From Thecaphora thlaspeos (lineage: Eukaryota > Basidiomycota > Ustilaginomycetes > Urocystidales > Glomosporiaceae): DNA of 64,000 bases. The DNA lies in contig UWYS01000004.1 of assembly GCA_900291925.1 (NCBI GenBank), forward strand, positions 310,001 to 374,000. The letters run 5' to 3'. Shown here piece after piece: positions 46,631-59,820 of the stretch; the stretch's first letter is position 1, and the number at the start of each line of letters is the position of its first letter. The position numbers and the translations under genes were made by a program. The notes under the pieces are model-generated. The model was given only the letters and a program-made list of their open reading frames with translations. It had not been told where the DNA came from and ran no database searches.

Positions 46631-49600
46631 ATGGCCGCCACTCGTGAGTCACTTTTTCATGTCCAATGGCTGAGCGCCTGCGGCTCTAGCCAGATCCCAA
46701 GAGCTTCATAGTCAAGCTCCGACCTGCTAGCTGACCGTTCGAGACGCTTCCGACTCAAATCTTACCTTGATTCAACAGGGCTCGACCGGCTGGTGACGCT
46801 GCTCGACTCCGGGTCGACACCGGCGATCCGGGCGACCGCGGCCAAGCAGCTTGGCCACATCGCCGCCGTGCGCATCCGTGGGCAGAGCACCGCGCAGCAA
46901 ACGGCTGTCGTTCACTTCAAATCATCTTCTGGCGGCGAGTCATCATCTGCTTCTGCGAAGGCACCAGGATCGGCAGCGCCAGCGGCGTCAAGCCAACACC
47001 GCGATGGTGCCTATACCTCGGGCACCTCGACACCGGCCTACGATCCCGAGGCCGACGGCGTGAAGCGCGAGGATGGAGCCAAGTTCGGGACCAGCGACCA
47101 GCGGAATCGCCAGCAAAAGTTCGAGGACCCCTCCGCTGCCGCTGAACCCGGCATCTACCGCGGCACTGAGGGCGATTGGGACGAGATCACCTCGTATCTC
47201 GCGCGTGTCGTCCCCTTTCTGCGCTCCAAGAGCTGGGACACCCGGGTAGCTGCCTCCCTGGCCGTCGAGAGCATCTGCCACGCCGCCGGTATCTGGGACC
47301 CGGACATCGAGACCACCAAGCCGGGCAAGGACTCCAAAACGCTCTTGGACTCGGCGGCCGACGATGAGAAGCCAGCGACCGACGGAGTCGTCGCGACGCC
47401 TTGGGGACTAAGCAACGGCTCTACCAATGAGGGTCTGCTGACCTTCGACACCTTCTCGCTGCCTAAGGTGCTTGCAACAGGCACCAAACTGCTCTCTTCG
47501 GCGGGCAAGGAGTACGACATCGCCAACCTGGTCGACCCGACCCGGCTAGCGCAGGCTAAAAAGGATGTCGTTAGCAAGCTCGGCCTCGGCTTCGGCATGG
47601 AGATGGATCTCGGGCTCGACGTCGAGGCGGAGCTTCAGACCGGAGAGTCGGCGCCCGCCAATGGCAATGGCACCGGTTCGCCGGCGGCGACAGTCGACTG
47701 GAGGACAGCGGCAACTTCCGGCGACGGTGCTTCTTTCTCTTCTTCGAAGCTGCCGCCTCCAAAGTCTGCACAGGCCTCGAACGGTCCGGATGGTGGCCTT
47801 CCGCCGCCAAAGTTCGCCAGCGCCGTTCCTACGGCTGCCGCCTCCGCCTCTGCGCCGTCGCCGAGTCCTGCGCCCTCCGAGACGCCGACCGACGACGTCG
47901 ATCTGAGCAAGCTTAGCGCGCGTGAGCGCAACCAGCTGAAGCGAAAGCGTAAGCTCGAGGGCAAGTTCGGCGGGCCGCCTAGCGCTGGACCGGAAGTCAA
48001 GACGCGGATCATCGAAACGAGCGAGTCACCCGCGGGAGGAGCGACACCACAGATTTCCGGCATGCGGGTCAAGACGCTGTCGAGCTTCTCCCAGACGCCC
48101 ACCACGCCCGCGAATGGCGGCGGCGGCGGCTCCGACTATCTAAACGCACGTCCGCCACCGACGCCGAGGAGCCCCGCCGGCGGGCCGGGAACGCATCCGG
48201 CGGTCACAGACACGCGCGCCACGCCCACTCCTGTCGGCGAGGGAGGTGTAAGCTCGCCCGCGGTAGCAGCTTCCTCGCCGGTGACCGCTGCGACCGCTGC
48301 GACGGCCACCTACAGCAGCGCTACCAACGCCTTTCAGGTCAGGCCTGGCGAGTGGCCCTTCCGCCTGATTGTGGACACGCTCAGCGTCGACCTCTTTAGC
48401 CCAATGTGGGAGACGCGGCACGGCGCCGCCCTCGGTCTGCGCGAGATACTCAAGTGCCAAGGCTCGGGAGGCGGCAAGGTGCAGCTCGCCTCGGTCCAAC
48501 AGAACGCCGAGAGCCACAAGGCCTGGTGCGACGACCTCGCCGTCAAGCTGCTCTGCGTCTTTGCGCTCGACCGCCTCGGAGATTTCGTCTTCGATCAGGT
48601 GGTCGCGCCCGTCCGAGAGACGGTCAGCCAGACGCTGGCGTGCCTGATGCCGCACATGCCGATCCCGTCGGTCGTCTCTGTACACAACGTGCTGCTCCAG
48701 ATGATCCACCAGGACCACGTCATCACTGGCGACGACGCCACCGACGCGAGCTCCGGCTTCGCCGCCAAGCGCGGCAAGAAGGGCTATGTCTGGGAGGTCA
48801 GACATGCTGGATTGCTCGGCCTCAAGTACGAGGTTGTTGTCAAGAAAGACCTGTTTGGCAGCTCGGCGGCGTCGCCGGCACGTGGGGAGGCCTGTGGCGG
48901 TATCAAGAAGGAGACTGCCTCGGATGAGCTGCCGTCGCATCCAACCGCCAACATCCTCGGTGACGTACTTGAGGTGGCGATCTTTGGTCTCAAGGACGAG
49001 GACGACGACGTTCGCGCCGTGGCGGCGGCGACCCTGCTGCCGATCATCGACGTCGTTGTATCGCAGTCGCCCTCTTACGTCACCCGCCTTCTGGACCAGG
49101 TCTGGGACTGCCTGAGCGACCTCAAGGATGACCTCAGCAGCAGCATCGGCGGCGTAATGGACCTCCTGGCCAAGCTCGTCGAGCACCCGGCCGTCATCGA
49201 GCCGCTCAAGTCCGAGGAAGGCGATCGATCGCTCTCCGACCTGATCCCGCGCCTCTTTCCCTTCTTCCGACACACCATCACCAGCGTCCGCCTCTCGGTG
49301 CTCAACGCACTGAATGTCTTCCTCACCGTGCCGTCGCTGCCAAAGGAGTGGATCGACGACCGCGTCCTCCGGCTGCTGCTACAGAACCTCGTTGTCGAGG
49401 AGCGCCTACCGATCCGGCGTGCCAGCGCGGAGGCATGGGCGCACGGACTCGTGCACGTGTCGCAAGACCCCGCCAGGCTTAGCAACCTGCTACAGCCGTA
49501 CATTGGAAACTTCTTCCGGATCATCATGACCCCGCTTGGCTCGCCGATCGACTTCACGCTCTTCTACGACCCGTCCGCCAGCCTAGGCGGCGGCGGGTCC

Positions 49601-52600
49601 ACCGGGTCGATGCGTCACAACGTCGACAAAAAGATTCTGGCCCAAGATTTGTCGCTGGTAGGCGTTGACGCCGTCATACGCGGACGACTGGGCGCGGCCG
49701 AGGCCCTCGGTGCCGCTCTGGCCAACTGCCCGAGGGCCGACGACGAGGCCTCTTTCGGCCCGCTCCTGCGCGACTACCTTAACTCGACGTCGGCGCTACA
49801 AAAGTGTTTGACTGCCGCCGTGATCCAGGAGTGGGCCGAGCGCGCCTCGGGCGAGCGCGGTGAGCTTAAGGATCAGAGCCCGCTGGCCCGCGACGTCAGC
49901 GGTAGGCTCATCTCGCTTCTCGAAACGCCTGCTCCCCCCACCTATGCCGAGATGACGGTAATGCTGCAGCGGATCCAGGTCGAGTGTCAGGGGCTCTACA
50001 ACGCCTTTGGGCGCGACGCCAAGCTGGCCAAGGCCAAAATCCCGGCGCTACCGACCACGGTCGATCCGCTCGGCATGCTGGTCGACGCCTTCACAATCGA
50101 GACGGCAAAGCACGTCGCCCAACAAGGCTTCGGCTCGCTTCTGCTCCAGGTCGGCTCTCGCGCCAAGAAGGCGGCGCTGCCGCTGCTTGAGGACCGCCAG
50201 CGTAAGCTGATTGCCGCGATCGGCTTCTACCAGGCCACCAAGGATAAGCAGGACGTCCAGGTCTACGCCTCGGCCGCCAGCGCCGTCATCTCGCTCAAGG
50301 TGCTGCCGTTGAAGCTGAACCCGGTCATCCGAAGCATCATGAACAGCGTCAAGTTCGAGGAGAACGTTGACCTCCAGAAACGCTCGGCACGCTCGGTCGC
50401 GCGCTTCGTTGCTTTCTGCACGTCGTCGGCCGCCAAGTCGAACCCGAGCGACAAGATTGTCAAGAACCTCTGCGCCTTCATCTGCCAGGACACGACACAA
50501 GTCGCCATCTTCGCCAACGCCAAGGCGACCAGGGAGGGCATCCTGAGTCTGACGGAGTCAACCACCGCAGCGACCACCAGCACGGCCAAGGCTTCGGGCC
50601 GTTCCAAAGACGACCCGGTCGAGTCAGAAGAGGTGCGCCAGGGAAAGCTGATTCGGCGCGGTGCCGAGACCGCCATCACGCAGCTCGCCAACCACTTTGA
50701 GCTGGAGCTGTTCGACGTGGTGCCAATGCTGTGGGAATGCATGAGCACCGCCCTGCTCCGCACCTTTTCCACGACGGCCGCCGACGGCGATGCAGCGATC
50801 GCCGCGCGCGACGAGGTTGGCCAGGGCGTGCTTGATGCCTGTGCGCTACTGCGCGTGATCGTGCCCAATCTCAAGGGCCGGCTGGCTGAGAGGGTGCTAG
50901 ACTTGCTACCCTCGCTGACGATGGCGGTGCAGAGCAAGTACGCCGTCGTCCGCTCATCGGCGGCCAAGTTTTTCGCCGCGGTGTCCGACTGCCTCACCCA
51001 GGTTGCGTTGAAGCACATCGTCGAGCAGATCGTCCCCCTCGTCGGAGACGCCGGCACGGTGACCAGCCGGCAGGGTTCCATCGAGCTGATCTACCACGCG
51101 GTCCAGCTGCTCGACCTAAAGATCCTTCCTTACGTCATCTTTCTGGTGGTGCCGGTGCTGGGACGGATGAGCGACGTCGACGAGGGCGTCCGCCTGATGG
51201 CGACCAATACGTTCGCTTCGCTCGTCAAGATGGTCCCGCTGGAGGCTGGTCTGCCCGATCCGGAAGGCTTCTCGCCCGAGCTGCTGCGGCGGCGAGAGGA
51301 CGAACGCAAGTTCCTTATGCAGCTGCTCGATGGCAACAAAGTCGAGACGTACGAGATCCCCGTCAAGATCAACGCAGAGCTCCGCAAGTATCAGAAGGAT
51401 GGAGTCAGCTGGATGGCTTTCCTCGCCAAGTACCAGTTGCACGGCATCCTCTGCGACGACATGGGCCTCGGCAAGACGCTCCAGTCAATCTCGATTCTGT
51501 CGAGCAAGCACCACGAGCGAGCGGAGAGGTTCAAGGCGACGGGATCGCCCGATGCCAAGCACCTGCCGAGCCTGATCATCTGCCCGCCGACGCTGACCAG
51601 CCACTGGTACCACGAGATTCAGCAGTACTCGACCAACCTCCGGCCGCTCCTCTACTCTGGCCTACCGGAAGTCCGGGCCCGCCTGCAGAGCCAGATTGCC
51701 AAACACGACGCCGTCGTCATGTCGTACGACGTGGTGCGCAACGACATCGCAGCGCTGTCGCAGATCAGCTGGAACTACTGCGTCCTTGACGAAGGCCACG
51801 TCATCCGCTCCGCCAAGACCAAGACGACGAAGGCGGTCAAGATGATTCGCGCCCACCACCGTCTCATCCTCTCTGGCACGCCGATCCAGAACAACGTGCT
51901 CGAGCTGTGGAGCTTGTTCGACTTCCTGATGCCCGGCTTTTTGGGCACCGAGAAGGCCTTCCACGACAAGTTCGGCAAGCCAATACTCGCGTCGCGCGAT
52001 GGTAAGCTGTCGTCGCGCGAGCAGGAGGCGGCGGCACTGGCGCTCGAGGCGTTGCACAAGCAGGTGCTTCCCTTCCTGCTGCGACGGCTGAAGCAGGATG
52101 TGCTCGACGATCTGCCGCCCAAGATCATCCAGGACATCGAGTGTGACCTCAGTGACATTCAGAAGCAGCTCTATGACGACTTCAGCAAGTCTGAGGACCG
52201 GGGGGACGTCGAGGCGGCGTTTGCCTCTTCCTCATCGTCGGGAGCCGACGGCGGCAGCGGCAACTCGGAGCAGAAGCAACACGTTTTCAAAGCGCTGCAG
52301 TACATGCGCAAGCTGGTCAACCACCCGAAGCTGGTGCTCAAAGACGACAATCCGAAGCACGTCGCCATCAAGCAGAAGCTGGTCAAGAGCGGCGACCTCA
52401 ACGACATCTCCAACGCACCCAAGCTGCAGGCCCTCAGGTGAGTAGTGTTGGGTGTTACGGCGTTTCGTCTGCCTTACGCAGGAGAGACGGATGCGATGCT
52501 GACCACGCGCCGCCTTTGTCCTTCCTTTTCTCCCATCCTTCTTCGCCTTCCAGACAACTTCTCAACGACTGCGGCATCGGCAATCCAACAAGCACTGGCG

Positions 52601-53361
52601 ACGCGAATGCCCTTTCGGCCCCGGAGTCGGCTGTGTCGCAGCATCGCGTCCTGATCTTCTGCCAGCTCAAGCAGATGATGGACATCATCGAGACGGACCT
52701 CTTCCGCACCGTGATGCCTTCGGTCAGCTACATGCGTCTGGACGGCAGCGTCTCGAGCGAGAAGCGCCACGGCATCGTGCAGACTTTCAACGCGGATCCC
52801 TCGATCGACGTGCTCCTGCTCACCACCCAGGTCGGTGGGTTGGGCCTAACGCTGACGGGCGCCGATACCGTCATCTTTGTCGAGCACGACTGGAACCCGA
52901 TGAAGGACCTGCAGGCCATGGACAGGGCGCATAGGTTGGGACAGAAGAAGGTCGTCAACGTCTACAGGCTGATCACGAGGAACACGCTTGAGGCCAAGAT
53001 CATGGGGTGAATCTGCCATGCGGCGCCATAGGGACGAGCGAGCGAATGACCGTCGCTGACAAACCTTAACCTTTTCGACCTGTCACCCAACAGCTTGCAA
53101 CGGTTCAAGCTCAACATCGCCAACTCGGTCGTGACTCAACAGAACAGCGGGCTGGAAAGCATGAAGACGGATCAGATCCTGGACCTCTTCGAGGCTCCGA
53201 CAGGCGGCGACGCCAAGCGCAAGGCGATCGAAGGCGTTGCAGCTGGCGGTAGCGGTAGGGTCAGCCAGAAGGCGCTGCTCGAGAGTCTCGAGGCCATGCC
53301 AGAGACGGAAGAGGCAGAGTATGCGGCGATGAGCGAGTGGAGGCCCGACCAGCAGTCCTAG
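46631..53361 (+). CDS. MOT1: TATA-binding protein-associated factor MOT1 (SNF2-family ATPase)
   Basis: Four exons (46631-46643, 46779-52437, 52554-53006, 53094-53361), 2130 residues. Mot1/BTAF1 uses ATP to remove TBP from DNA. The first coding exon is only 13 nt (MAAT plus one base) and joins in phase to RLDRLVTLLDSGSTPAIR, the conserved N-terminus. A HEAT-repeat array with a large low-complexity insert (~290-500) leads to the ATPase: DDMGLGKT near residue 1565, LDEGHVIRSAKTKTTKA (DEGH box ~1673), LSGTPIQNNVLELWSLFDF. Exon 3 carries VLIFCQLKQMMDI, QVGGLGLTLTGADTVIF and AHRLGQKKVVNVYRLI. The last junction gives IMGLQRFKLNIANSVVTQQN. It is the largest protein in the window and the frame is intact throughout. 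Confidence 0.96.
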
Positions 53362-53463
53362 AGCCATGGATCGATCAAGGGGCAAGTCCCTCTCTCTGTC
53401 TGGCTAAAATGAAAGATATATGGGATATTAGCGCAGTGCTTCTTCCGAAAGACGATCAGAAGA

Positions 53464-54419
53464 TCATCGCGGCGTTGTTGTTCTCGCAATGCGTGTTGAG
53501 CGACGCTGTGTCCCTTCCTGCACCACAGCCTGCTCGATCTTGGCCTTTCGTTCTGCCCCAGCGGTAGCTTTCGCCTTCTTGAACTGCGGCTCGTCGATCT
53601 CGACCGCCTTTCGCTTCTTCCCTTCCTCTCCCACCTTTTTCACCATGTCGTCCTCCCCTTTGACCTCCGTTGTCACTTCGTAGCCAACCTTGGGCGCCGC
53701 GACGCTAGCCCAAGCCGCCATCTCCCACTGTTCCATGCCCCTTTCCTTGCCGTTTCCCTCCGCATCACCTAGAGCCTTGACCCGTTCCCAGACCTTTTTG
53801 TAATACGGCAAACTATACTTTGGTTTCTCGCCCATGATCACCTTTACGACCTCGTCGCTCATGAAGACGTCGCGTGGGAAGAGGAGCGAGAGGACTGCCG
53901 AAGCCGTGGCTGCTCCTATGCCTTTGAGGTCGCAGAGGACCTTCAGAGACGCTTCGATCGCGGCGTATGAAGGTGTCGATGAAGAGGAAAGGTGGTTGGA
54001 GAGAGAGGAGATCGCTTTTGATGTCGTCGAAAGGACGGTAGAGGCGTCGTTGGAGCGGAGGAGTGGTAGAAGTGTCGGTCGGAATTTACCTCGCTGTCAT
54101 CGGTAATCGCACGTCGTCTTTGCCGTATCTCGTCAGTCTTCGTCGCGCATCATCGCACTCGTTCGAGCACAGGAGGGGGAGGTTCGGGAAGACGTACAGC
54201 CATCTTCCACTTTACGACATTCTCCATCTGTTGAATCGTCAGCCCCGTCTCGCCTTGCTTTCGACCCATGACGAGCGGGCGTAGGTCTTGACGCGCCCAT
54301 CTGTCCAGGTCAGCGAGGTTTGAGGCGTCCTTGGAAGGTCCCTTTTGGTCTGAATAAAGGGTGAGGATTGCGTCGTAGTGCGCCAGGTGGGCGAGCAGGG
54401 TGGATGGTGAGGGAACCAT
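53464..54419 (-). CDS. Conserved fungal protein with helix-hairpin-helix (DNA-glycosylase-like) segment
   Basis: Two exons (54419-54198, 54093-53464), 283 residues; a 104-nt intron with GTACGT donor, phase 0. Around the junction the protein reads ENVVKWKMARGKFRPTLLPL. Near residue 125 LKGIGAATASAVLSLLFP resembles a helix-hairpin-helix, followed by RDVFMSDEVVKVI and YSLPYYKKVWERVKALG. I recognise this pattern from uncharacterised proteins widespread in fungi. The hairpin recalls HhH-GPD DNA glycosylases, but I see no clear catalytic Lys/Asp pair. The C-terminal 60 residues are basic and possibly nuclear-targeting (GKKRKAVEIDE). Function unknown. It converges with MOT1 about 100 bp away. Confidence 0.75.
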
Positions 54420-56022
54420 GGTGGTGTGCTGAATGCAAAGTCGACAACAAGAGGGACCCGTGTGGGTGGGAGAGGGTCAGTGCATGTAGAGGAGCCGAAG
54501 CATTTTCTGGCTCCAGCGACACCGTAGTTAGCCGCCTGCTTAGCCATTCCATTGTCCCGTCCCACTTTAGGAAACACTTACTGTATCGTTCCCCGTCCGC
54601 GAAGGCCAACCTCAGAGTAGGCTATCCGATCCTAGACACGACCTTGTGACGCCATTTACGAGGAATGTCTCGAGTCCAACACCTCCACCCCTTCTACCGA
54701 AGCAGAGCGCTGTGCTTGCTCTCCGTCTCCAAGTCGTGGGCCCGTCGACGACCATGAGCGGAGCGCTTCACGGCAAAGCGTGAAAAGGTTCTCTGGTTCA
54801 AGATGGATGCGATGCGAAGGGAAGGAGGATTCGCCCTCCATCAGCCCTTGATGTAGGCCAAGTCCGAGACACTTGGCCTGGCCTGGCCTGGCCTGTGCAG
54901 GCAGACGCGCGTCGTCCAAGGCAGGCTTCCTGCTCTCGGCCGACTACGACGCTGGTACAAGTGCAAGCGACTTCTTCTTTGCTAGGGTGGGTGAGAAGTG
55001 AGAAGTGAGAGAGCTCTGGCAACACTATTGGACAAGAAACCTTTAAGAATCAGCGAACGGGAAGAGGGGGCGAGAGTGAACAACAGAGGCCACGGGAGTC
55101 GGGAAGAGTGCTACAAAAGAATTGCCGATACGATATGAGAACGACACGACACGACAGGTGCATGACCAGTGACCGACAGAGGGACTGGTTGCCAAGGGGC
55201 GTGGAGGGACAAGGCGACATCCGTACGTGCAACAAGGAAGAGGCTAGGGATTGAAGAGGGTAGCATGGGGTTTTCATTGATACAACATTACTTAGACGTC
55301 TGTCGAGGAGTTGCTCGTTAAGGATTGTATGCGCAAGGGGGGGAATGTAGAAGTGTGGGGATTTAATGGGAGGCGGGAAAGGGAGATGCAAAAGAAATGA
55401 ACGAAACCCATCAACGTTGAGCGGCGCAACGAAGAAGGCAGGAAGAAAGAAGGTGTGTGACTGCTAGAGAAAGGGAAGGGTCCCAAGGAGTGGCGCTCGT
55501 GCTCTGCGAAGAACGCGTAGAGACAGCAAAGATCCATTTCCGCCGTCCGTGCGTGCGCCGCGCCGCGCGGACGCTCAATATGATATGCCAGGAGTCGATG
55601 CCTCGAACCAACGGCATGGCCATACGCTCGTGTCCACTCCGAGAAGAGCCCCTCGACGAAGACACGAACGTCAATCGAGACGTCGGCGGTGGTGACGACT
55701 ACTCGACACCTATAGAGAGGGCCGTCGTCCGGGCGGCGGCGGTCCTTGGTGTAAGACGAGCCGGCGGAACAAATGAAGGCTGCTCAGTCCCCAAGAGCCG
55801 ACACTCGCGTGTGAACTCCGAAAGTACCGTATTGGTCCTTTGCAAGGCACAAAGTGTGCGTGAAACCGTCCTGGCGACTACCTCGGGGCCTGGACATACT
55901 CGAGAGCGGCAACGAGAGCCCTTCCGCTGCTCCATGTCGTCACTTGCCACTGCCATCGATGCGGCCTGCCCGTCCCGCCTCGCAGGCCGCTGACTGCCAC
56001 ACCTCAGTCCGCCGCCAGACGC
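54420..56022. other. Intergenic region upstream of the HhH gene and downstream of GSK3
   Basis: 1.6 kb without a recognised gene. Short tandem repeats are present: TGGCC units at about 54873-54895 and GACAC units at about 55135-55157. One TACTGTA occurs at 54579. An open frame on the plus strand at 55457-55993 has no protein-like features. The right end is probably a long GSK3 3' UTR. Confidence 0.55.
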
Positions 56023-57783
56023 TTAGTCGAGCGATACTCGCAGCGACTCTGGAGATAGCGGCTGGAAGTTGTGGACATCGATACCTCGCGAGAGAAGCTC
56101 CGCCTCTGCGTGTTGCGGGACGAGGCGGGCAATGAGGTCGGGGCGCACCGACAGCTCCTCCTTTGTCCAGTTGAACAACGCGGGGACCTCGCGCCCGTTG
56201 GGCATGCGGATCTCGCCGGTTCGGAGCTCGTCGAAGAACGGGTGGCAAAGCGCCTCGACGGCGGTGAGGCGCGCGCTGGGCGTGTACTCGAGCAGCCTCG
56301 AGATGAGGTCGATCGCATCCGGAGGCGTACGGGGTCGGAAGACCTTGGAGAAAGGATGCGGCCGGATTTGGGGGAACTTGTGCTCCATGTAGTTGGGGTT
56401 CATCGTCTTGATCTGCTCGCGCGAAGGTGTTCCGAGCACCTTGATGATCTCGACGAGCTGATCGATGCCGCTCTCGCCGGGGAAAAGAGGCTGCCCCTGC
56501 ATCAGCTCAGCCATCACACAACCGGTTGACCAGATGTCGATGTTGGTGGTGTAGTTTGTCGCGCCAAAGATGAGCTCGGGGGCTCGGTAGTACCTCGAGC
56601 AGATGTAGCTAACGTTTGGCTCGCCAGCGACGAGAATCTTTGCCGAACCAAAGTCGCACAGCTTGAGGATACCGGTCGTAGGGTTGAGAAGTAGGTTCTG
56701 CGGCTTGATGTCTCGGTGGCAGATTCCGATCGAGTGGATGTAGGCCAAACTGCGGAGAAGTTGGTACATGTAGAGCTTGATCAGCAGCATGGGCATCGTC
56801 TGCTTGAGCTTGGCGTAGTGGCGCGAGGCGCGGTAGACCGTCTCGGGAACGTACTCGAGGACGAGGTTGAGGAAGACCTCGTCCTTCTGCGAGGACGTTC
56901 CGACACCGCGCAAGCAGAGGGGGGAGAGCATGTTCCGAAGCATCAGCGTCATGGATCATCAAGGCGATTGCGCGTTCCTGCTCGTCCACCGGCAACTCAC
57001 CTTGTCGCCGTTCGAGTAGAAAAAGGCCCTCAGGTCGCAGACGTTGGGGTGCCTGACAATCCGCATGATCTGGAGCTCGCGGTTCTGTAGTGGGCGGACG
57101 TATATGACACAGGTCGAGGGGAATATAGGGAGCTTCATTGGTTAGTCTAATTCCCCAAGCCTGACCCTCGTGTCAGCCTTCCAGGCCTCATTAGGGTTTC
57201 CTTTCGAGAGCCTGGTCCAAGCGGAGCAAAGCCTTGTAGATGCAGGTAAGACGCACCTTGAAACGCTTGTCCTGCAGCACCTTCTTGATCGCAACATCCT
57301 CCTGCTGGTCCTTGCTGGCACCCGCGGCCGCTCCCTGATCTTGTGAGGCTCCCGCTCCCTCCACGAGGTTCCCATTTCCGCCGGTGACGAGCCTGGCCTG
57401 GAAGACGACGCCGAAGCTTCCGTTGCCGACAACCTTGCAGTTGGTGTAGGAAATCTCCTTCTGCTCTCCGCTGCGGCCGTCGGACGCGACGACCTTGATG
57501 ACCTTGTTTGGGTCATCGAGCGCTGCTCAACAGGAGGCGAAACGGCATCGGTGACAAGATAACGCGGATGTCAGCATTCCTCGGAGCGAAGAGAAAGATA
57601 GAGGGGAAGGGAACAATGGCGACGCGGACCGTCGCAATGCGACGGATGCTTGCTCCTGAGGCTGCGTCGTTGTCCTGTTGCCGTAATGCGAGAGTCATGA
57701 GATCACACAGACGCCCAGCAGTAGGCCTTGTGTCAAAGACACTCACGGTTGAGCTTGACGCCGTTGAGAGGCGCGCTAGACAT
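56023..57783 (-). CDS. GSK3: Glycogen synthase kinase 3 (GSK3) family Ser/Thr kinase
   Basis: Four exons (57783-57747, 57522-57257, 57084-57001, 56886-56023), 416 residues; phases 1, 0 and 0. Seen: Gly loop [16 protein letters not shown] lysine, [31 protein letters not shown], and the activation-loop tyrosine in [21 protein letters not shown], all diagnostic of GSK3. [16 protein letters not shown] follows the last splice site. GSK3 phosphorylates primed substrates in nutrient, stress and developmental signalling. Between beta strands 2 and 3 of the N-lobe lies an extra stretch of about 25 residues ([15 protein letters not shown] and onward). The introns (224, 172, 114 nt) are the longest found here. 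Confidence 0.96.
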
Positions 57784-58426
57784 CCTGTCTGGTGTTGTTG
57801 CTGATTACCAATGTGTATTGAAGAGGCGCAACGCTTTGTCGTGTCGAATCGCTCGAGGGGAAGCGCGTCGTACGTGGACTTGCAGGGGGGCGGACAAAGT
57901 CGAACAGGAGGACAAGGGAGCGATCTACCGATCCTGAGACAGTGAGGAACGGTGCGAGACGTGGCGAGGCGGGAAGAGGGAGGCGATGCTGCTGTCGAAG
58001 CAAGATAGACGATTGCTGGAGGCTGCGAGCGATGCGACCGGAAGCGATCTGGCGCGTGAAGGAGCGACGGATGGGCGGGGCGGCAAAGAGGAGGGCAAGC
58101 TGTAGCGAGGCAGAGGGAGGGCGACGTGGTGGTGTCGTACGCTGAGTGCTGTGTGCGGACGAAGGTGTGGAGGCGGGTAGCGGTATCGATGGCGCCGGGC
58201 GATGGAGATGGAGATGGTGATGGTGGTAGGTGGAAAGCCGAAGGGGAGCGTGCGTGTGGTGCCGACCTGAGCTCGGGCTGGCGGGCGCGGCGGGCGGGCG
58301 GTCGTGGATGTGGGTTCGAGTCGGGTGGGGGAGCGCGAGCGAACGGTGGGTCACGGCCGCGGCGCTCGACCAGAGACAGAGAGAGCGCAGGGCGAGGCCC
58401 AGGCCACGACCACCGGACGGCCATAC

Positions 58427-58475
58427 GAGAGAGAGAGAGAGAGCGGCCAGGCGGCCAGGCAGCCAGGCAGTCTGG
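58427..58475. repeat. (GA)n run followed by imperfect GGCCAG repeats
   Basis: A GA run of 17 nt is followed directly by repeated GGCCAGGC / AGCCAGGC units. Simple-sequence DNA upstream of GSK3. Confidence 0.75.
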
Positions 58476-59774
58476 CAGACGCAGAAACACCGCGTCTCCG
58501 TCTTTTTTTCGGTTGTTGCTCGATGGCCTCTGCTCTTGGACCACGTCCCTCCCTCGCCCTTCAGCGGACGGACGCCCAGCCCTTTCCGCGATCGGGCGCC
58601 CTCAGGTCAGGCGGGAAGCCAGGGCGATGTACGCAGAGAGCCATCCCAACCCGTGACTTCCACGCCTTTCGCACGGGTCCTCTCTCTCCCCTCTTCCCTC
58701 CACCTGAGCGCTCGTTGTCGTGGTGGCCGTCGTCGCGAGCTCGCTCTCGCTGTCTTCACCAGCCGAAGGGAGCGACGCCGGCCGGACCTTTGAGCTGGCG
58801 TACAGAAGAGAAATAGGTCGCGCTCTGAGGAACGCGACACAGCGTGAGGAGGAGGCCTCTCGTCGGCGAGACTTTTTGCAGCTTCTTGTTTGTCGCAGTA
58901 GGGACGGACAAGTATTCCGCCGCTTGCCTGCATACATACGGGCAAGCGCGGCCAATCGCATGTCCTTCTCACTTCTCGTCCCTTGGCCCGCACCACACTA
59001 CTTTCTTACCACCATATCGACTCGCTGCTCATAGATTCACCTTTTCCAAGCACAGCAAAGGGACGCACCACCAACTGTTGCTGTGCGGCCCTGCACGAGG
59101 CGGACCTTCGCTGCTTGTTTGATCTCTGGCTCGCAGGCTTTTCTCCACACACGCTGCGAGGGCAACGAGGCGAGAAAGCAGCGCACCACCTGCGCAGACG
59201 CCGCCCAGCAAACGGCCAGGGTCTAGAGCCTCGCGCGTGACCCTAACAAAGCCCTGTGGTCCCCAACGCCCCACAATCCCTCTTTGTCCCTCTGGCATGC
59301 ACCCGAGAGCCATGGTGAGCTCAGACGAAGGCCGTCTTTGCGTCCGCCACTCGAATCCACGAATGCGTAGACTTGATAAGGCCGGCTTGTGACGGGCCAA
59401 TCGGATGGAGCGTGACCGCCTTTTCGGCATCGACCGAAGGTCAAGGCCAGCGTGCGTGCGTGTGTATCCTTGGAGAGGCAAAGGGCCCAGGCGCTGGCGG
59501 CCACGGGATCGGGTACGGTTCGCTCTTGGACTCGTGACCACCTCGGGCACGCACACACCTGGCCTCCCCTGCTGTCGGAGCAAGGCATGAGAGCCTACAC
59601 AGCCTGTAGTAAGTAAGCCTTGCAACGCCCCGTCACCTTTGCTTCTTCCACGGCGCCGGTTGCTCCTCGCTCGTCTAGGCAGCCGGCCCCTGGACCACGC
59701 AAGAGGCAGCCGACGTGGGACCTCGTGAGCGCCCCGACCGATGGACCGAGGTTGCACACGTATCCGAGGCAAAA

Positions 59775-59820
59775 GGTGACGGCAACGGTGACGGCAACGG
59801 TGACGGCGACGGTGACAGCG
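59775..59820. repeat. Hexanucleotide minisatellite (GGTGAC GGCAAC)n
   Basis: Alternating GGTGAC and GGCAAC/GGCGAC units over about 46 nt. No protein is assigned to it. Confidence 0.8.

Noticed and set aside
55457..55993. 178-codon plus-strand frame as a small gene
   Set aside because: No motif, no protein-like composition, no splice or promoter context.
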